From the NCBI GenBank assembly GCA_021768485.1, contig JAIZVZ010000005.1, positions 28,187-92,186 on the forward strand: a DNA stretch of 64,000 nucleotides. Reading direction: 5' to 3'. Source of the stretch: Oxalobacteraceae bacterium. GTDB taxonomy: Bacteria; Pseudomonadota; Gammaproteobacteria; Burkholderiales; Burkholderiaceae_D. This document shows, piece by piece, positions 18,461 through 28,605 of this stretch. The stretch's first letter is position 1; each line of letters starts with the position of its first letter. The notes beneath the pieces were generated by a model, which saw nothing but the letters and a program-made list of their open reading frames with translations, made no database searches and had not been told where the DNA came from. A program made the translations under genes and the position numbers.

Positions 18461-21400
18461 ATGCCAGATTCCGGTACGTCACAGCGCTCAATACGCTTGT
18501 TGTCGGTGCGTACGCTACTGCTATGGCTGGTGCTCGCGTGCTTTCTTCCCGGCATGGTCGGCGCCATCGTTTTGTTTGCCATTCAGTACCGGGATGGCCA
18601 TACCCAGCTTGAACAAAATACACTGCACACCGTGCGCGCCCTGGGGCAGACGGTCGACAGTCAGCTGAGCAAGGCGCAGCTTCTGGCGCATACCTTGTCG
18701 ACTTCCAGTTTTATCGAACGGCGCGATTTGCCGGGTTTTTACCGGCGTGCGCGCGAGCTGCTGCAAGATGAGGGCAGCGGCTGGAGCGCCGTGCTCAGCG
18801 ATGAGCAAGGCCGGCAACTGATCGATACCAGGCGGCCGTTCGGCGATCGCTTGCCGCCGTCCCAGAATTTCTATCAAATCAGGCAAATATTTGCGAGCGG
18901 CAAAATGGCGATTGCAAAAGTCGCCTCGGGCAGCCCGTCAGAGAGTCCCGACCTGTCCATCGATGCCCCGGTCAAGCGCGACGGCAAGGTCGTGTATGTC
19001 TTGAGCATCGTTTTCAAGCCGCAACAGTTCAGCAATCTCTTACGCGACCAGCATTTTCCTGCCGATTGGCTGATCGGCATATTCGACAGCAGCGGCACGA
19101 TTGCCGCCGGCCCCCATTCTGGCGGACAGTTTTTCGCCACCACGCTGCCGTCCGATTTCCTGCGCCAGTTATCGCTCCGCCCCGAAGGCGTGTTCAATGC
19201 GAGCACGCGCGACGGCGTGTCGCTGCTGGTCATGCACAGCCGCTTGCCGCTTTCGAACTGGACCGTGGCAATCGGCATTCCGCGCGCCAGCGTCGAAGCC
19301 GACCTCATTGCGACCGCCACCGTGATTGCCCTGGGCGTCATGATTTTATTTGCCGTCTGCGGCGCGCTGGCCTGGTTCATGGGCGGGCGCCTGGCGCGCT
19401 CGGTACTGGCGCTGACGGCGCCCGCCATGGCACTCGACGCCGGCCGCGAAGTCGAGGTCGGACGCGTGTATTTTCGCGAAGCCGAGGATGTCGCGCAGTC
19501 GCTGATCCGGGCCGCGCACCTGCTCAGAGTGCGCACCGAGGCGCTCAATGCGTCGCATGACGCCTTGCTGCAGCGCGAAACCGAACTCGGCGAAGCGCAG
19601 CGCATTTCCCATCTCGGCAACTGGACCTGGGATGCGCGCAGCGGGCAGGTCACGTCTTCGCTTGAAATACTGCGCATTTTCGGGCGCGATTCGATTCCGC
19701 CGTTTGCCGAGCAGCGCGGCGTGCTCTATCCGGTGCCGGTGTGGGACCAGCTCAGCCTGGCCGTGCATAAGGCCGTCAGCCACGGCATCGGTTACGACCT
19801 CGAATTGCCGGCCTTGCGCGGCGACGGCAAGGAAATCTGGATCAATACGCGCAGCGAACCGGTGCGCAATGCCGGCGGCGAAATCGTCGGCCTGCGCGGC
19901 ACCGTGCAAGACATCAGCGAACGCAAGCGGACCAAGGAAAAATTGCGTGCCAGCGAAGTACGGTTTCGCAATATTCTCGATTCGATGATGGAAGGCTGCC
20001 AAATCATCGACTTCGACTGGCGCTACCGCTATATCAACGATGCGGCGCAGCGGCAAAACGGCGTGCCGAGCGCCGATCTGATGGGGCGGATCATTACCGA
20101 TTGCTGGCCCGGCTATGCCAAGACCGAAGCGTTTGCCTTGCAGACGCGCTGCATGCAATCGCGCACGCTGCAGTGTGCCGAGCTCGAATTTGACTTCCCT
20201 GACGGCCGCAAGGGTTATTTCCGCCTGGTGATCCAGCCGATTGCAGAAGGCATTGCCATTTTTTCGGACGACATCACCGAGTCGCGCAACAATGCCGAGG
20301 AACTCGACCATCACCGCCACCATCTGGAAGCGCTGGTCGAGAGCCGCACGCGGGAACTGGCGCAGGCCAAGGAAACGGCCGAAACCGCCAACGCCCTCAA
20401 GAGCGCGTTTCTGGCCAATATGAGCCATGAGATCCGCACGCCGATGAATGCGATCATCGGCCTGGCCTATCTGCTCGAGCGCAGCAGCCTGCCGGCCGAT
20501 GCCCAGGCGCTGGTGCGCAAGGTCGGCATTGCCGCCCGTTCCTTGCTGGCCACGATCAACGACATCCTCGATTTTTCAAAGATCGAAGCGGGCCGCATGG
20601 AACTCGACAGGAGCGTCTTCCGTCTGGCCGACATTCTCGACAATCTCGCCACCGTCATGTATGCCAACGCGGCCGATAAAAACATCGAATTGATTATCGC
20701 GCCGCCGCTGACGAGCATCGACAATCTGTACGGCGATGCGCTGCGGCTGGAGCAAATCCTGATCAACCTGCTCGGCAACGGGATCAAGTTTACGGAGCGC
20801 GGCCATGTCGTGCTGAACATCACGCTCGAAGCGCAGTCGGCCAATACGGTGACGCTGCGTTTTCTCGTGCAAGATACCGGCATCGGGATCGCCGCCGACA
20901 AATTGAATCTGATTTTCGAATCGTTTGCCCAGGCCGATATCTCGACCACGCGCCGTTTCGGCGGCACCGGACTGGGCTTGCCGATCACGCGCCGCCTGGT
21001 CACCATGATGGGGGGCGAAATGGGCGTGCTCAGCACGCAGGGCAAAGGCAGCCAGTTCTGGTTTACGCTCGAATTTCAGACCGCGCCGGAACCGGCCGCC
21101 TTGCAGCCGGCGGCCGCTGACATGGCCGGTCTCGAGCTGCTGGTTGCCGACGATAACGATATCGCGCGCGAAGCGCTGCAGCGCACCGCTTCGCTGCTCG
21201 GCTGGCATGCCACCGCCGTCGATAGCGGCACGGCCGCCCTGAATTATGTCCTCGATGCCGGCGGGCGCGACTGGAAAAACAGCGTTATCGTGCTCGACTG
21301 GCAAATGCCGGGCATGGACGGCGTCGCCACGGCGCGTGCGATCCGCAATGCGCTGGGCCGGAATCAGCCGGCGCCGATCGTGCTCATGGTGACCGCATAT

Positions 21401-22564
21401 TCGCGCGAGGACTTGCTGGCCTTGCCCGACGGCAGGGTGGCCGACGCCGTGCTGAACAAGCCGGTTACCTCGACCAGCCTGCATAGCGCCGTGGCCATGG
21501 CGCGTCGCGCACGCGATGGACAAGCCGAAGTCGCCTGGCCGCAATCGGCATTGCGCCTCGCTGGCGTCCGCATCCTGATCGTCGACGACAGCGACATCAA
21601 CCGCGAAGTGGCCAAGCGCATCCTGGCCGGCGAAGGCGCGCAGGTGGCGCTGGCCAACGAAGGCCGGCAGGCGCTGAACTGGTTGCAAACGCACGTCGGC
21701 ATGGTCGACGTGGTGCTGATGGATGTGCAAATGCCGGTCATGGACGGCTATGAAGCGACGCAGCAGATCCGCGCCACGCCGGCGCTGGCCGGCCTGCCCG
21801 TCATTGCGCTGTCGGCCGGCGCCTATGAAGAGCAGGAACAGGCGGCCCGCAATGCCGGCATGAACGACTTCATCGCCAAACCGTTCAATGTCGACGATGC
21901 CGTCGCCTGTATATTGAAGTGGTCCGGCGCTGCGGCGTACGGCGCGGCGCCGGCCGCCCCGACTGCGCCGGCGGCGGATAGCGGCGATGCGTTTCCGGGC
22001 CTGGCGCTGGGCGCCGGCCTGGCGATCTGGAAGGATGTCGATATCTACCGCCAGTATCTGCGCAAATTCGCCCGCGATTACGCGGCCAGCGCGCGCGAGA
22101 TGAGGCTGGCCGAACCGGCGGCCGGCGCCGCGCTGGCGCACAAACTCAAGGGCGTGGCAGGCAATCTGGCACTCGAGCCGCTGGCTGCCGCGGCCTCCGA
22201 GCTTGAGCAGGCATTGCGCACCGGCGCCGCTGGCGCAGCGCTGTTCGAGCGGCTGCAAACCACGCTGGAGATGACGCTGGCATCGATTGCGCAGTATGCG
22301 GCGCAGGCGGCGTCGGTGCCCTGCCGATGGGACCGGGAGCGGGGCGGGCCGCTGCTGCAGCGTGTGCTGCAAGCGCTGCGCATCGAAGATATGCTGGTTT
22401 TGAAACGTTTGATGGCCGAGCTTGGCCAATTGTTGTCGCCGCAGCAGATGGCGGTTTTGCAGGACGCGGTAGAAAATTTTGATTTCAGCGGAGGCGAGCG
22501 CGCAGTGCTGGCGTTGGCGACCGATCTTGACTACTCACTCGAAGCGCAAAATGAAAACAAATAA
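18461..22564 (+). CDS. Hybrid sensor histidine kinase: dCache-PAS-PAS-HisKA-HATPase-REC-REC-HPt
   Basis: A 1367-residue membrane kinase. Helices near residues 15-38 and 285-310 flank a periplasmic dCache-like sensor. Two PAS regions follow (about 385-500 and 505-625), then HisKA with phospho-His656 ([15 protein letters not shown]), a HATPase with the GTGLGLPI box, receiver 1 (Asp946, [10 protein letters not shown]), receiver 2 (Asp1088, [10 protein letters not shown]) and a C-terminal HPt with His1227 ([13 protein letters not shown]). All phosphorelay residues are present. It overlaps the downstream HD-GYP regulator by 14 bases. Phosphate could therefore pass from HPt to that receiver and control c-di-GMP breakdown (inference). 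The start at 18461 follows AAGG. Confidence 0.92.
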   Translation: MPDSGTSQRSIRLLSVRTLLLWLVLACFLPGMVGAIVLFAIQYRDGHTQLEQNTLHTVRALGQTVDSQLSKAQLLAHTLSTSSFIERRDLPGFYRRARELLQDEGSGWSAVLSDEQGRQLIDTRRPFGDRLPPSQNFYQIRQIFASGKMAIAKVASGSPSESPDLSIDAPVKRDGKVVYVLSIVFKPQQFSNLLRDQHFPADWLIGIFDSSGTIAAGPHSGGQFFATTLPSDFLRQLSLRPEGVFNASTRDGVSLLVMHSRLPLSNWTVAIGIPRASVEADLIATATVIALGVMILFAVCGALAWFMGGRLARSVLALTAPAMALDAGREVEVGRVYFREAEDVAQSLIRAAHLLRVRTEALNASHDALLQRETELGEAQRISHLGNWTWDARSGQVTSSLEILRIFGRDSIPPFAEQRGVLYPVPVWDQLSLAVHKAVSHGIGYDLELPALRGDGKEIWINTRSEPVRNAGGEIVGLRGTVQDISERKRTKEKLRASEVRFRNILDSMMEGCQIIDFDWRYRYINDAAQRQNGVPSADLMGRIITDCWPGYAKTEAFALQTRCMQSRTLQCAELEFDFPDGRKGYFRLVIQPIAEGIAIFSDDITESRNNAEELDHHRHHLEALVESRTRELAQAKETAETANALKSAFLANMSHEIRTPMNAIIGLAYLLERSSLPADAQALVRKVGIAARSLLATINDILDFSKIEAGRMELDRSVFRLADILDNLATVMYANAADKNIELIIAPPLTSIDNLYGDALRLEQILINLLGNGIKFTERGHVVLNITLEAQSANTVTLRFLVQDTGIGIAADKLNLIFESFAQADISTTRRFGGTGLGLPITRRLVTMMGGEMGVLSTQGKGSQFWFTLEFQTAPEPAALQPAAADMAGLELLVADDNDIAREALQRTASLLGWHATAVDSGTAALNYVLDAGGRDWKNSVIVLDWQMPGMDGVATARAIRNALGRNQPAPIVLMVTAYSREDLLALPDGRVADAVLNKPVTSTSLHSAVAMARRARDGQAEVAWPQSALRLAGVRILIVDDSDINREVAKRILAGEGAQVALANEGRQALNWLQTHVGMVDVVLMDVQMPVMDGYEATQQIRATPALAGLPVIALSAGAYEEQEQAARNAGMNDFIAKPFNVDDAVACILKWSGAAAYGAAPAAPTAPAADSGDAFPGLALGAGLAIWKDVDIYRQYLRKFARDYAASAREMRLAEPAAGAALAHKLKGVAGNLALEPLAAAASELEQALRTGAAGAALFERLQTTLEMTLASIAQYAAQAASVPCRWDRERGGPLLQRVLQALRIEDMLVLKRLMAELGQLLSPQQMAVLQDAVENFDFSGGERAVLALATDLDYSLEAQNENK

Positions 22565-23606
22565 AATAAATCCGATCTTGATCGTCGATGACGAACCGCA
22601 TAATCTGGCTGCCTTGCAGCAAATCCTGTCGAGCCGTTACCGGCTGGTCTTTGCCCGTAGCGGTGCCGAGGCGCTGTCGGCTGCGCTCAAGCATGCGCCG
22701 TCGCTGATTTTGATGGATATCCAGATGCAGGGCATGGATGGCTATGCGGTGTGCCGGACGCTGAAATCGGACTGGCGCACCGAAGCCATTCCCGTCATTT
22801 TTGTGACCAGTCTGTCGGAAACCGGCGACGAAGAAGCCGGCTTTGCCGCCGGCGGCGTCGACTATATCGTCAAGCCGGTCTCGCCGGCAATCGTACAGGC
22901 GCGGGTGGCGACCCATTTATCGCTGGTGCGGGCGACCCGCCTCGAGCAGAGCTATCGCGAGGCGATTTATATGCTGGGCGAAGCCGGTCACCATAACGAC
23001 AACGATACCGGCGTCCATATCTGGCGCATGGCCGCCTATGCCGGTGCGCTGGCCGCCGCTTGCGGCTGGGATGCCGAGGCATGCCGCCAGATCGAGCTGG
23101 CGGCGCCGATGCACGATACCGGCAAGATCGGCATCCCGGCTGCCATCTTGCGCAAACCGGGACCGCTCGATGCCGAAGAGTGGGCAATCATGCGCACCCA
23201 CACAAAAATCGGCTACGACATCCTCAGCAAAAGCGCGGCGCCGGTGTTCCAGCTGGCGGCCAGCATCGCCCTGCGGCATCATGAAAAATGGGACGGCAGC
23301 GGTTATCCGGACGGCCTGAAAGGCGCCGCCATTCCCGAGGCCGCCCGTATCGTGGCCCTGGCCGACGTGTTCGATGCGCTCAGCATGCAGCGCCCTTACA
23401 AGCAAGCCTGGCCGCTCGAGCGGATCGTCGAGCATATCCATGCCAGCGCCGGCACGCATTTCGAACCGCAGCTGGTCAAGCGCTTTACCGCCATCTTGCC
23501 GCAGTTGCTGGAGATCCAGCAGCGCTGGGCCGACATTCCGCCAACGCAGGATATGGCGCCGTTACTGGCCAGGACCGGCAGCCCGAATTTGTCGCTGCGC
23601 GCCTGA
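22551..23606 (+). CDS. Response regulator with HD-GYP c-di-GMP phosphodiesterase domain
   Basis: A 351-residue regulator. The receiver domain (about 1-125) has phospho-acceptor Asp56 ([11 protein letters not shown]) and the acidic pair in VDDEP. The HD-GYP domain follows with [10 protein letters not shown] (His188-Asp189) and [15 protein letters not shown] (GYP at 251-253). All the metal-binding hallmarks appear present, so hydrolysis of cyclic di-GMP is expected. It overlaps the hybrid kinase gene by 14 bases on the same strand, which makes them a co-transcribed pair. This is the likely output of that kinase. Confidence 0.92.
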   Translation: MKTNKINPILIVDDEPHNLAALQQILSSRYRLVFARSGAEALSAALKHAPSLILMDIQMQGMDGYAVCRTLKSDWRTEAIPVIFVTSLSETGDEEAGFAAGGVDYIVKPVSPAIVQARVATHLSLVRATRLEQSYREAIYMLGEAGHHNDNDTGVHIWRMAAYAGALAAACGWDAEACRQIELAAPMHDTGKIGIPAAILRKPGPLDAEEWAIMRTHTKIGYDILSKSAAPVFQLAASIALRHHEKWDGSGYPDGLKGAAIPEAARIVALADVFDALSMQRPYKQAWPLERIVEHIHASAGTHFEPQLVKRFTAILPQLLEIQQRWADIPPTQDMAPLLARTGSPNLSLRA

Positions 23607-23636
23607 GGCCGCCGGCAAAGCGTCTCGGCCTGCCTG

Positions 23637-24848
23637 TCAGTTGCGCAATACCGGCTTGATCCTGGCGGCCGCCTCGGTGGCGCGCCGGCGCGCCGTCTCG
23701 AGGTCGCCGGCGGCGGCCAGCGCCACCCCCATGCGGCGGCGCACGAACGACTGCGGCTTGCCGAACAGGCGCACGTCGGTGCCCGGTATCTGCAGGGCCT
23801 CGGCGACGCCGTCGAACGCCAGTGCCGAACAGTCGTGCTGACCATAAATGACGGCCGAGGCCGCCGGCGAGTGCAGGCCGACATCGACCGGCAAGCCAAG
23901 AATGGCTTTGGCGTGCAATTCGAATTCACTTTGCCGCTGGCTGTTCATGGTGACCATGCCGGTATCGTGCGGCCGCGGGCTGACTTCGGAAAACCAGACC
24001 ATCTCGCCCTTGACGAACAGTTCGACGCCGAACAGGCCGAGACCGCCGAGATTGTCGGTGATGGCGCCGGCAATGGCGCGGGCGCGTTCGAGCGCGCGCT
24101 CCGGCATCGGCTGCGGCTGCCATGATTCGACATAATCGCCATTGACCTGGCGATGGCCGATCGGCTCGCAAAAATGGGTTTCGATCCGGCCTTCGGCGCC
24201 GACCGCGCGCACCGTCAGCAGCGTGATTTCATAGTCGAAATCGACCAGGCCCTCGACAATCACGCGGCCGCGGTCGACCCGTCCGCCTTCGGCCGCGCAG
24301 TCCCAGGCCGCGGTCAGCTGGGCGCTGCTGTCGAGCCGCGACTGCCCCTTGCCGGACGACGACATGACCGGCTTGACCAGGCAGGGAAAACCGATGGCGG
24401 CGCAGGCATCGGCCAGTTCGGCCGGGCTGCCGGCAAAGCGGTACGGCGAGGTCGGCAAGCCCAGCGTTTCGGCCGCCAGGCAGCGGATGCCTTCGCGGTT
24501 CATGGTCAGCAGCACGGCGCGCGCAGTCGGCACGCAGACGGCGGTGCCGGCTTGCTCGAGCGCCAGCAAGGCCTCGGTGGCGATGGCCTCGATTTCCGGC
24601 ACGATCAGGTGTGGACGTTCCAGTTCGATCAGGGCGCTGAGGGCGGCGCCGTCGCTCATGTCGATGACATGCGCGCGGTGCGCCACTTGCTGGGCCGGCG
24701 CATCGGCGTAGCGGTCGACCGCAATTACTTCGACGCCCAGCCGTTGCAGCGAAATGGCGACTTCCTTGCCCAGTTCGCCGGCGCCGAGCAGCATGACTTT
24801 GGTGGCCGAAGAGGAGAGCGGGGTGCCGAACAGGCGGGGTGTGGTCAT
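23637..24848 (-). CDS. purT: Formate-dependent phosphoribosylglycinamide formyltransferase 2
   Basis: A 403-residue ATP-grasp enzyme of purine synthesis; it makes formyl-GAR from GAR, formate and ATP. Diagnostic segments are [20 protein letters not shown] at the N-terminus, [46 protein letters not shown] and the C-terminal [16 protein letters not shown]. The length is typical. It lies convergent to the HD-GYP gene and has no operon partner. The use of formate is notable because pyruvate formate-lyase is encoded about 18 kb away, although the genes are not linked. Confidence 0.95.
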   Translation of the reverse strand: MTTPRLFGTPLSSSATKVMLLGAGELGKEVAISLQRLGVEVIAVDRYADAPAQQVAHRAHVIDMSDGAALSALIELERPHLIVPEIEAIATEALLALEQAGTAVCVPTARAVLLTMNREGIRCLAAETLGLPTSPYRFAGSPAELADACAAIGFPCLVKPVMSSSGKGQSRLDSSAQLTAAWDCAAEGGRVDRGRVIVEGLVDFDYEITLLTVRAVGAEGRIETHFCEPIGHRQVNGDYVESWQPQPMPERALERARAIAGAITDNLGGLGLFGVELFVKGEMVWFSEVSPRPHDTGMVTMNSQRQSEFELHAKAILGLPVDVGLHSPAASAVIYGQHDCSALAFDGVAEALQIPGTDVRLFGKPQSFVRRRMGVALAAAGDLETARRRATEAAARIKPVLRN

Positions 24849-24980
24849 GATAATCAGTGAAAAATCGGTGAAAAGGAAAATGGCGCAAAAAATCGCCAGG
24901 CCGCATGGTACGTCACATGCGCCCGCGCTGGCAAATGCGGCGCGCTGCGATTTAGCCGCGATTGGGCTGCGATTCCGCTC

Positions 24981-25937
24981 TTATTCCTGTGGCGCCGGGC
25001 GCGGCAGCAGGCGTCCGCTGCACAGCAGATGCACGGTGCGCACGCTCAGGTAGCCGATGAACAGATTGGCGCCGATGAAAATCGGTATCGCCAGAATTTG
25101 CGCGGCCGCGACGCCGGCCAGCGCCAGCTTGACGCTGCACACGGTGGTGGCGGCTATGCCGAAAGTGTAGGACCAGTAGGACGGCGCAAACGGCTGCGCG
25201 CCGAGCCAGCGTCCGAGGCGCACGCCGAGCAGCAGTTGAAACAGGCCATAGCCCCACAGCATCAACAGCCAGGGCGCCGTGCTGCCGGGGCTGAGCAAGA
25301 GTGCCGCCATGGCGCACACGACGGGAGGGGCAAACTGGATGCCCAGCATCGGCCTTTGCGGCACCGGCAGCGGCGCGGCATGCCACAGGCGGCCGACCAG
25401 CAGCGATTCCAGCGTCAGCCATGAAAAGACCCCGGCGCCGAGAAACAGCCAGCCCCAGTCGGCATGGCCGAGCGCCGCCAGGGCCGCGGCACTGATGAAG
25501 TTGCCGGCCACGGTGGGCAGGTATAAGGTCGGCACGGCATCGGCGGCGTCGCGCCCGCCCTGCCACATGGTGCCCGTATGCCACAGCGCAAACGCCAGAT
25601 GCCAGCCGATGCCGGCCACCGTGAGGAGCACGGCCAGCGGGCGCGAGTAGGGCAGGGCCGCCAGCGCGATGAGCAGCGTCGCCACCGCCAGCAGCGCCGG
25701 CGTGCTGCCCTGTACCGGATGCCGGAATTCGCGCCCCGTGGCGCCCGGGTTGCGCAGCGCCTGCGCGATGTAGCGGATCAGCAGGGCCAGCCAGAGCAGA
25801 CTCGTCAGCAAAAGCAGGGCTTCGCCAATCCAGCCCGGCATATGCCACAGGGGAACGGCGATCCGCCAGGCCTGGCCTAGCCCCGACAGGCCGAGCACCA
25901 TGCCGAAAAAAGAGGCGGGAAGAGGCGCTCGGCTCAT
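24981..25937 (-). CDS. TDT/SLAC1-type transporter (TehA-like)
   Basis: A 318-residue membrane protein with about ten hydrophobic helices. It begins MSRAPLPASFFGMVLGLSGLG, the usual opening of TehA/SLAC1-family channels, and has later family-like segments (PTVAGNFISAAALAALG, FAPPVVCAMAALL, SYWSYTFGIAATT). Relatives include anion channels linked to tellurite resistance and C4-dicarboxylate carriers; the substrate cannot be read from sequence. The ATG at 25937 has AAGGAAT upstream, and the frame extending to 26087 is rejected. It is divergent from the PAS-domain gene. Confidence 0.85.
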   Translation of the reverse strand: MSRAPLPASFFGMVLGLSGLGQAWRIAVPLWHMPGWIGEALLLLTSLLWLALLIRYIAQALRNPGATGREFRHPVQGSTPALLAVATLLIALAALPYSRPLAVLLTVAGIGWHLAFALWHTGTMWQGGRDAADAVPTLYLPTVAGNFISAAALAALGHADWGWLFLGAGVFSWLTLESLLVGRLWHAAPLPVPQRPMLGIQFAPPVVCAMAALLLSPGSTAPWLLMLWGYGLFQLLLGVRLGRWLGAQPFAPSYWSYTFGIAATTVCSVKLALAGVAAAQILAIPIFIGANLFIGYLSVRTVHLLCSGRLLPRPAPQE

Positions 25938-26191
25938 GTCTGGATTCCTTGAATTGAAAATAGTGCTTGTTATGCGGCGACCGATGTATTGTACGCATTG
26001 TAAGACTTTGCGGTGCGCGCAGCAGCGCCGCGCAAGGGCCAGTGCGGGTCCGTCGGTAGTGGTGCAACTTGCCTTGTTGCTATACATTTAGGCCGATGCC
26101 ATAGGTCATCCGGCAGGTTGTGGCCCGCCGGTGCACGTGTTACCATTTTTCACATCGCATCCGCGCCGGTCTTCAGCAGAGGAGTTACATC

Positions 26192-26641
26192 ATGTCTAAT
26201 AACAATACATCGGTGATGGCAAACACCAGCGACGATATTCTCGAGTGCATGTCCGAGGCCCTCATTTTTGCCGACGTGGAAGGTATTATCCGCGCCTGGA
26301 ATCCCGGCGCCGAAGCGATCTTCGGTTATTCGGCCGCCGAAGCACTGAACCAGAACCTCGATCTGATCATTCCGGAAAATCTGCGCAAGGCGCACTGGAA
26401 TGGCTATCACCGTGCCACCGAAATGGGGGCCACGGTCCATGGCCGGCGCTCGTTCATCACGCGTTCCCTGCACAAGAGCGGCCAGCAGTTATATGTCGAC
26501 ATGAGTTTTGCGATCGTCAAGAACCAGGCCGGTGTCACGATCGGTTCGGCCGCCATTGCCCGCGACGCCACTGCGCGCCATCTCGAAGAGAAAAACCTGC
26601 GCCGCCAGCTGGCCGAACTGACGGCCAAGAGCACGGGCTGA
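26192..26641 (+). CDS. Stand-alone PAS domain protein
   Basis: A 149-residue cytosolic protein that is almost entirely one PAS domain: LECMSEALIFADVEGIIRAWNPGAEAIFGYS, the NLDLIIPENLRKAHWNGY core, and an IGSAAIARDATARHLEEKNLRRQL end that starts a coiled coil. It has no output domain. Such proteins bind a ligand or cofactor and signal through a partner. GAGGAG lies 8 bases before the ATG. A rubredoxin-reductase-like gene follows after 127 bases on the same strand. The FixL-like NPGAEAIFGYSAAEALNQNL stretch is compatible with heme or flavin binding, but no decisive residue can be named. Confidence 0.85.
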   Translation: MSNNNTSVMANTSDDILECMSEALIFADVEGIIRAWNPGAEAIFGYSAAEALNQNLDLIIPENLRKAHWNGYHRATEMGATVHGRRSFITRSLHKSGQQLYVDMSFAIVKNQAGVTIGSAAIARDATARHLEEKNLRRQLAELTAKSTG

Positions 26642-26768
26642 CCGCGCTTTTTTCAGCCCTACCGATTAATTCAGTGTTTGCACCGCTTTCTGCGGCCGGC
26701 GCCGGCTGCGGCTTGCGCACGCCACTGCGCGGCGACGCCTCTTGCCGCCTTGATTTGCTGGAGAAAAC

Positions 26769-27971
26769 ATGCATCCTACCGTTATCATTGGCGCCGGCAT
26801 GGCCGCTTATACGCTGGCGCGCGAGATTCGCAAGCACGACAAGCTGCGCCGGCTGCTGATTGTCAGTGCCGATGGCGCCGACGCCTATTCCAAGCCGATG
26901 TTGTCGAATGCCTTTGCGATGGGCAAAAATGCGGCGCAGCTGGTGTCGCACGATGCGGCGCAGATGGCGCAACAGGTCGATGCCGAGATCGTGGCGCACT
27001 GCCGCGTGAGCGGCATCGACCGCCTGGCCGGGACGATCGCCACCGAGCGGGGCACGCTGGCCTATGCGCAACTGGTATTGGCGGTCGGCGCCGAACCGAT
27101 TCGCCTGGCGCTGGCCGGCCAGGCCGCACAAGCGGTCTTGTCGATTAACCACCTGGACGACTATGCGCGCTTGCGCGGAGAGCTGGCCGCCATCGATGGC
27201 GCCGCCCGTATCGTCATTCTCGGCGCCGGCCTGATCGGTTGCGAATTTGCCGAAGACCTGTCGGCGGCCGGCCACCAGCTGACGCTGGTCGATCCGAATC
27301 CCTATCCACTGGCGGCACTGGCGGCGCCGGCCCTGTCGCGCGGCCTGTTGGCCGCCTGGCAGGGGCGGCCGATTGCCTTTGAGGCCGGCGCCAGTGCGCT
27401 TGCCGTGGAGCGCGATGGCGAGGGCGGCCTGCTGCTGAGCCTGAGCAATGGCAAATGCATCGGTGCCGATATCGTCCTGTCGGCAGTGGGCTTGCGGCCG
27501 GCGCTCGGCCTGGCGCATGGCGCCGGCCTCCAGACCGGACGCGGCATTCTGGTCGACCGTTTCGGCCGCACCAGCGCGCCCGACATCTATGCCCTGGGCG
27601 ATTGCGCCGAATATACGGTTGACGCCGGCGGGCCGCCGTCGGCAGCGCCATCCGCAGCTTCCACCGCAGTTTTTAACTATGTGGCGCCGATGATGACGGC
27701 GGCCCGCGCGATTGCGGCGACCCTCACCGGCAGCCCGACCGCGATCGAATTGAAGGCCGAGGCGATCACCGTCAAGACGCCCGGCTACAAACTGGCCTTG
27801 TTCCCGCCGCCGAAAGGGCTGGCCGGCAATTGGGTCGACGAGGTCGACGGCGAACGCACCGTGTGCCGCTTCTTCGATGCGGCCGGTTGTCTGCGCGGCT
27901 TCGGTCTGTCGCACCATACGCTGGCCTTGCGCCAGCAATTGCTGGCCGGCCTGAACCACGGCCCGCAGTGA
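26769..27971 (+). CDS. FAD/NAD-binding oxidoreductase, rubredoxin-NAD+ reductase-like
   Basis: A 400-residue two-dinucleotide-domain flavoprotein. The FAD site is VIIGAGMAAYTLAREI at the N-terminus, a second GAGLIGCEFAEDL binds NAD(P)H, and DIYALGDCAEY closes the FAD site. The C-terminal domain (GYKLALFPPP, then CRFFDAAGCLRGFGLS) matches rubredoxin reductases rather than disulfide reductases, and no CxxC redox pair is seen. It would pass electrons from NADH to rubredoxin or a similar carrier. No rubredoxin gene is adjacent. GGAG precedes the ATG. The hemerythrin-like gene starts 140 bases downstream behind its own terminator and promoter. Confidence 0.85.
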   Translation: MHPTVIIGAGMAAYTLAREIRKHDKLRRLLIVSADGADAYSKPMLSNAFAMGKNAAQLVSHDAAQMAQQVDAEIVAHCRVSGIDRLAGTIATERGTLAYAQLVLAVGAEPIRLALAGQAAQAVLSINHLDDYARLRGELAAIDGAARIVILGAGLIGCEFAEDLSAAGHQLTLVDPNPYPLAALAAPALSRGLLAAWQGRPIAFEAGASALAVERDGEGGLLLSLSNGKCIGADIVLSAVGLRPALGLAHGAGLQTGRGILVDRFGRTSAPDIYALGDCAEYTVDAGGPPSAAPSAASTAVFNYVAPMMTAARAIAATLTGSPTAIELKAEAITVKTPGYKLALFPPPKGLAGNWVDEVDGERTVCRFFDAAGCLRGFGLSHHTLALRQQLLAGLNHGPQ

Positions 27972-28015
27972 CAGGCAGGCAGTGACAGGCGCTGGGTGCG
28001 CGTGCTCAGTGCGCG

Positions 28016-28034
28016 CCGGCTTTTTGCCGGTTTT
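28016..28034 (+). terminator. Terminator of the rubredoxin-reductase-like gene
   Basis: CCGGC, a T5 loop, GCCGG and then TTTT form a short stem-loop terminator. It touches the NsrR-like palindrome that follows. Confidence 0.6.
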
Positions 28035-28059
28035 AAGATGTATTTAAAATGAATATTAA
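28033..28059 (+). promoter_or_regulatory. NsrR-like nitric-oxide-responsive operator
   Basis: GATGTATTTAAAATGAATA (28037-28055) matches the published NsrR consensus GATGYATTT-N-AAATRCATC at 16 of 18 defined positions. A dyad centred on A28046 extends to 28033 and 28059, with 10 of 13 positions paired. It lies about 55 bases upstream of the hemerythrin-like gene, where NsrR sites normally repress NO-response genes. Confidence 0.7.
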
Positions 28060-28111
28060 TTAGTGTAATGCCAATGCCTCCGTTTTGCCCGCGATCACAG
28101 AAAGAACTTTC

Positions 28112-28534
28112 ATGAATATCGAAAAATTCAAGCACCAGCACGTCGACATCCTGGCCTGCATCAGCGACTTGCGCATCCTGGTCCGGGGCGGCATCGCCGA
28201 ACAGGCGCCGGCCATCGCCACCGCGATTATCGCCATGAGCGGCGCCATCAAGCTGCATCTGGCGGTCGAGGACAGCGTGTTGTATCCGGCGCTGCAGGCC
28301 GGCGGCAATATGTCGCTGGCCAGCCTGAGCCGCGCCTTCCAGGGCGAGATGACGGGTATCGCCGGCACCTATCTGGAGTTTGCCGGCAAATGGAATAGTG
28401 CCCGCCGTCTGGCGGCGGCGCCCGAAGTTTTCCGGGCCGAGGCGAATGCCGTATTGAAAATGCTGTTCGACCGCGTGAAAAAGGAAGACCGGGAATTCTA
28501 TCCGGCGATCGAAGCGGCGCCTGCGCCGGCATGA
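28112..28534 (+). CDS. Hemerythrin-like domain protein, probably NO/iron-sulfur stress related
   Basis: A 140-residue four-helix protein of the hemerythrin-like family. Ligand-type residues are seen in helix 1 (KHQHVD, His10) and helix 2 (KLHLAVEDSVLYP, His49/Glu53). The histidines expected in helices 3 and 4 are not evident: the last helix reads RVKKEDREFYP where HxxxED is usual. It may therefore bind iron weakly or not at all. An NsrR-like operator upstream points to a role in nitric-oxide response, like the DnrN/YtfE group, though this protein is shorter and lacks their N-terminal domain. The ATG at 28112 is preferred over the TTG at 28085. Confidence 0.75.
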   Translation: MNIEKFKHQHVDILACISDLRILVRGGIAEQAPAIATAIIAMSGAIKLHLAVEDSVLYPALQAGGNMSLASLSRAFQGEMTGIAGTYLEFAGKWNSARRLAAAPEVFRAEANAVLKMLFDRVKKEDREFYPAIEAAPAPA

Positions 28535-28605
28535 CGGCTGGCCAGCTGTGTTTGCCAACTTAGGCTATAGTTGCGGCGATAATAATAAAGCCGCTATTGC
28601 CCTTC

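Noticed and set aside
20576..22429. Long minus-strand open frame opposite the hybrid kinase
   Set aside because: The kinase domains on the plus strand are complete; the antisense frame is rich in Arg/His and matches nothing, as usual for GC-rich shadow frames.
26535..27959. 474-codon minus-strand frame opposite the rubredoxin-reductase-like gene
   Set aside because: The plus strand carries both dinucleotide-binding motifs; the antisense frame has no domain.
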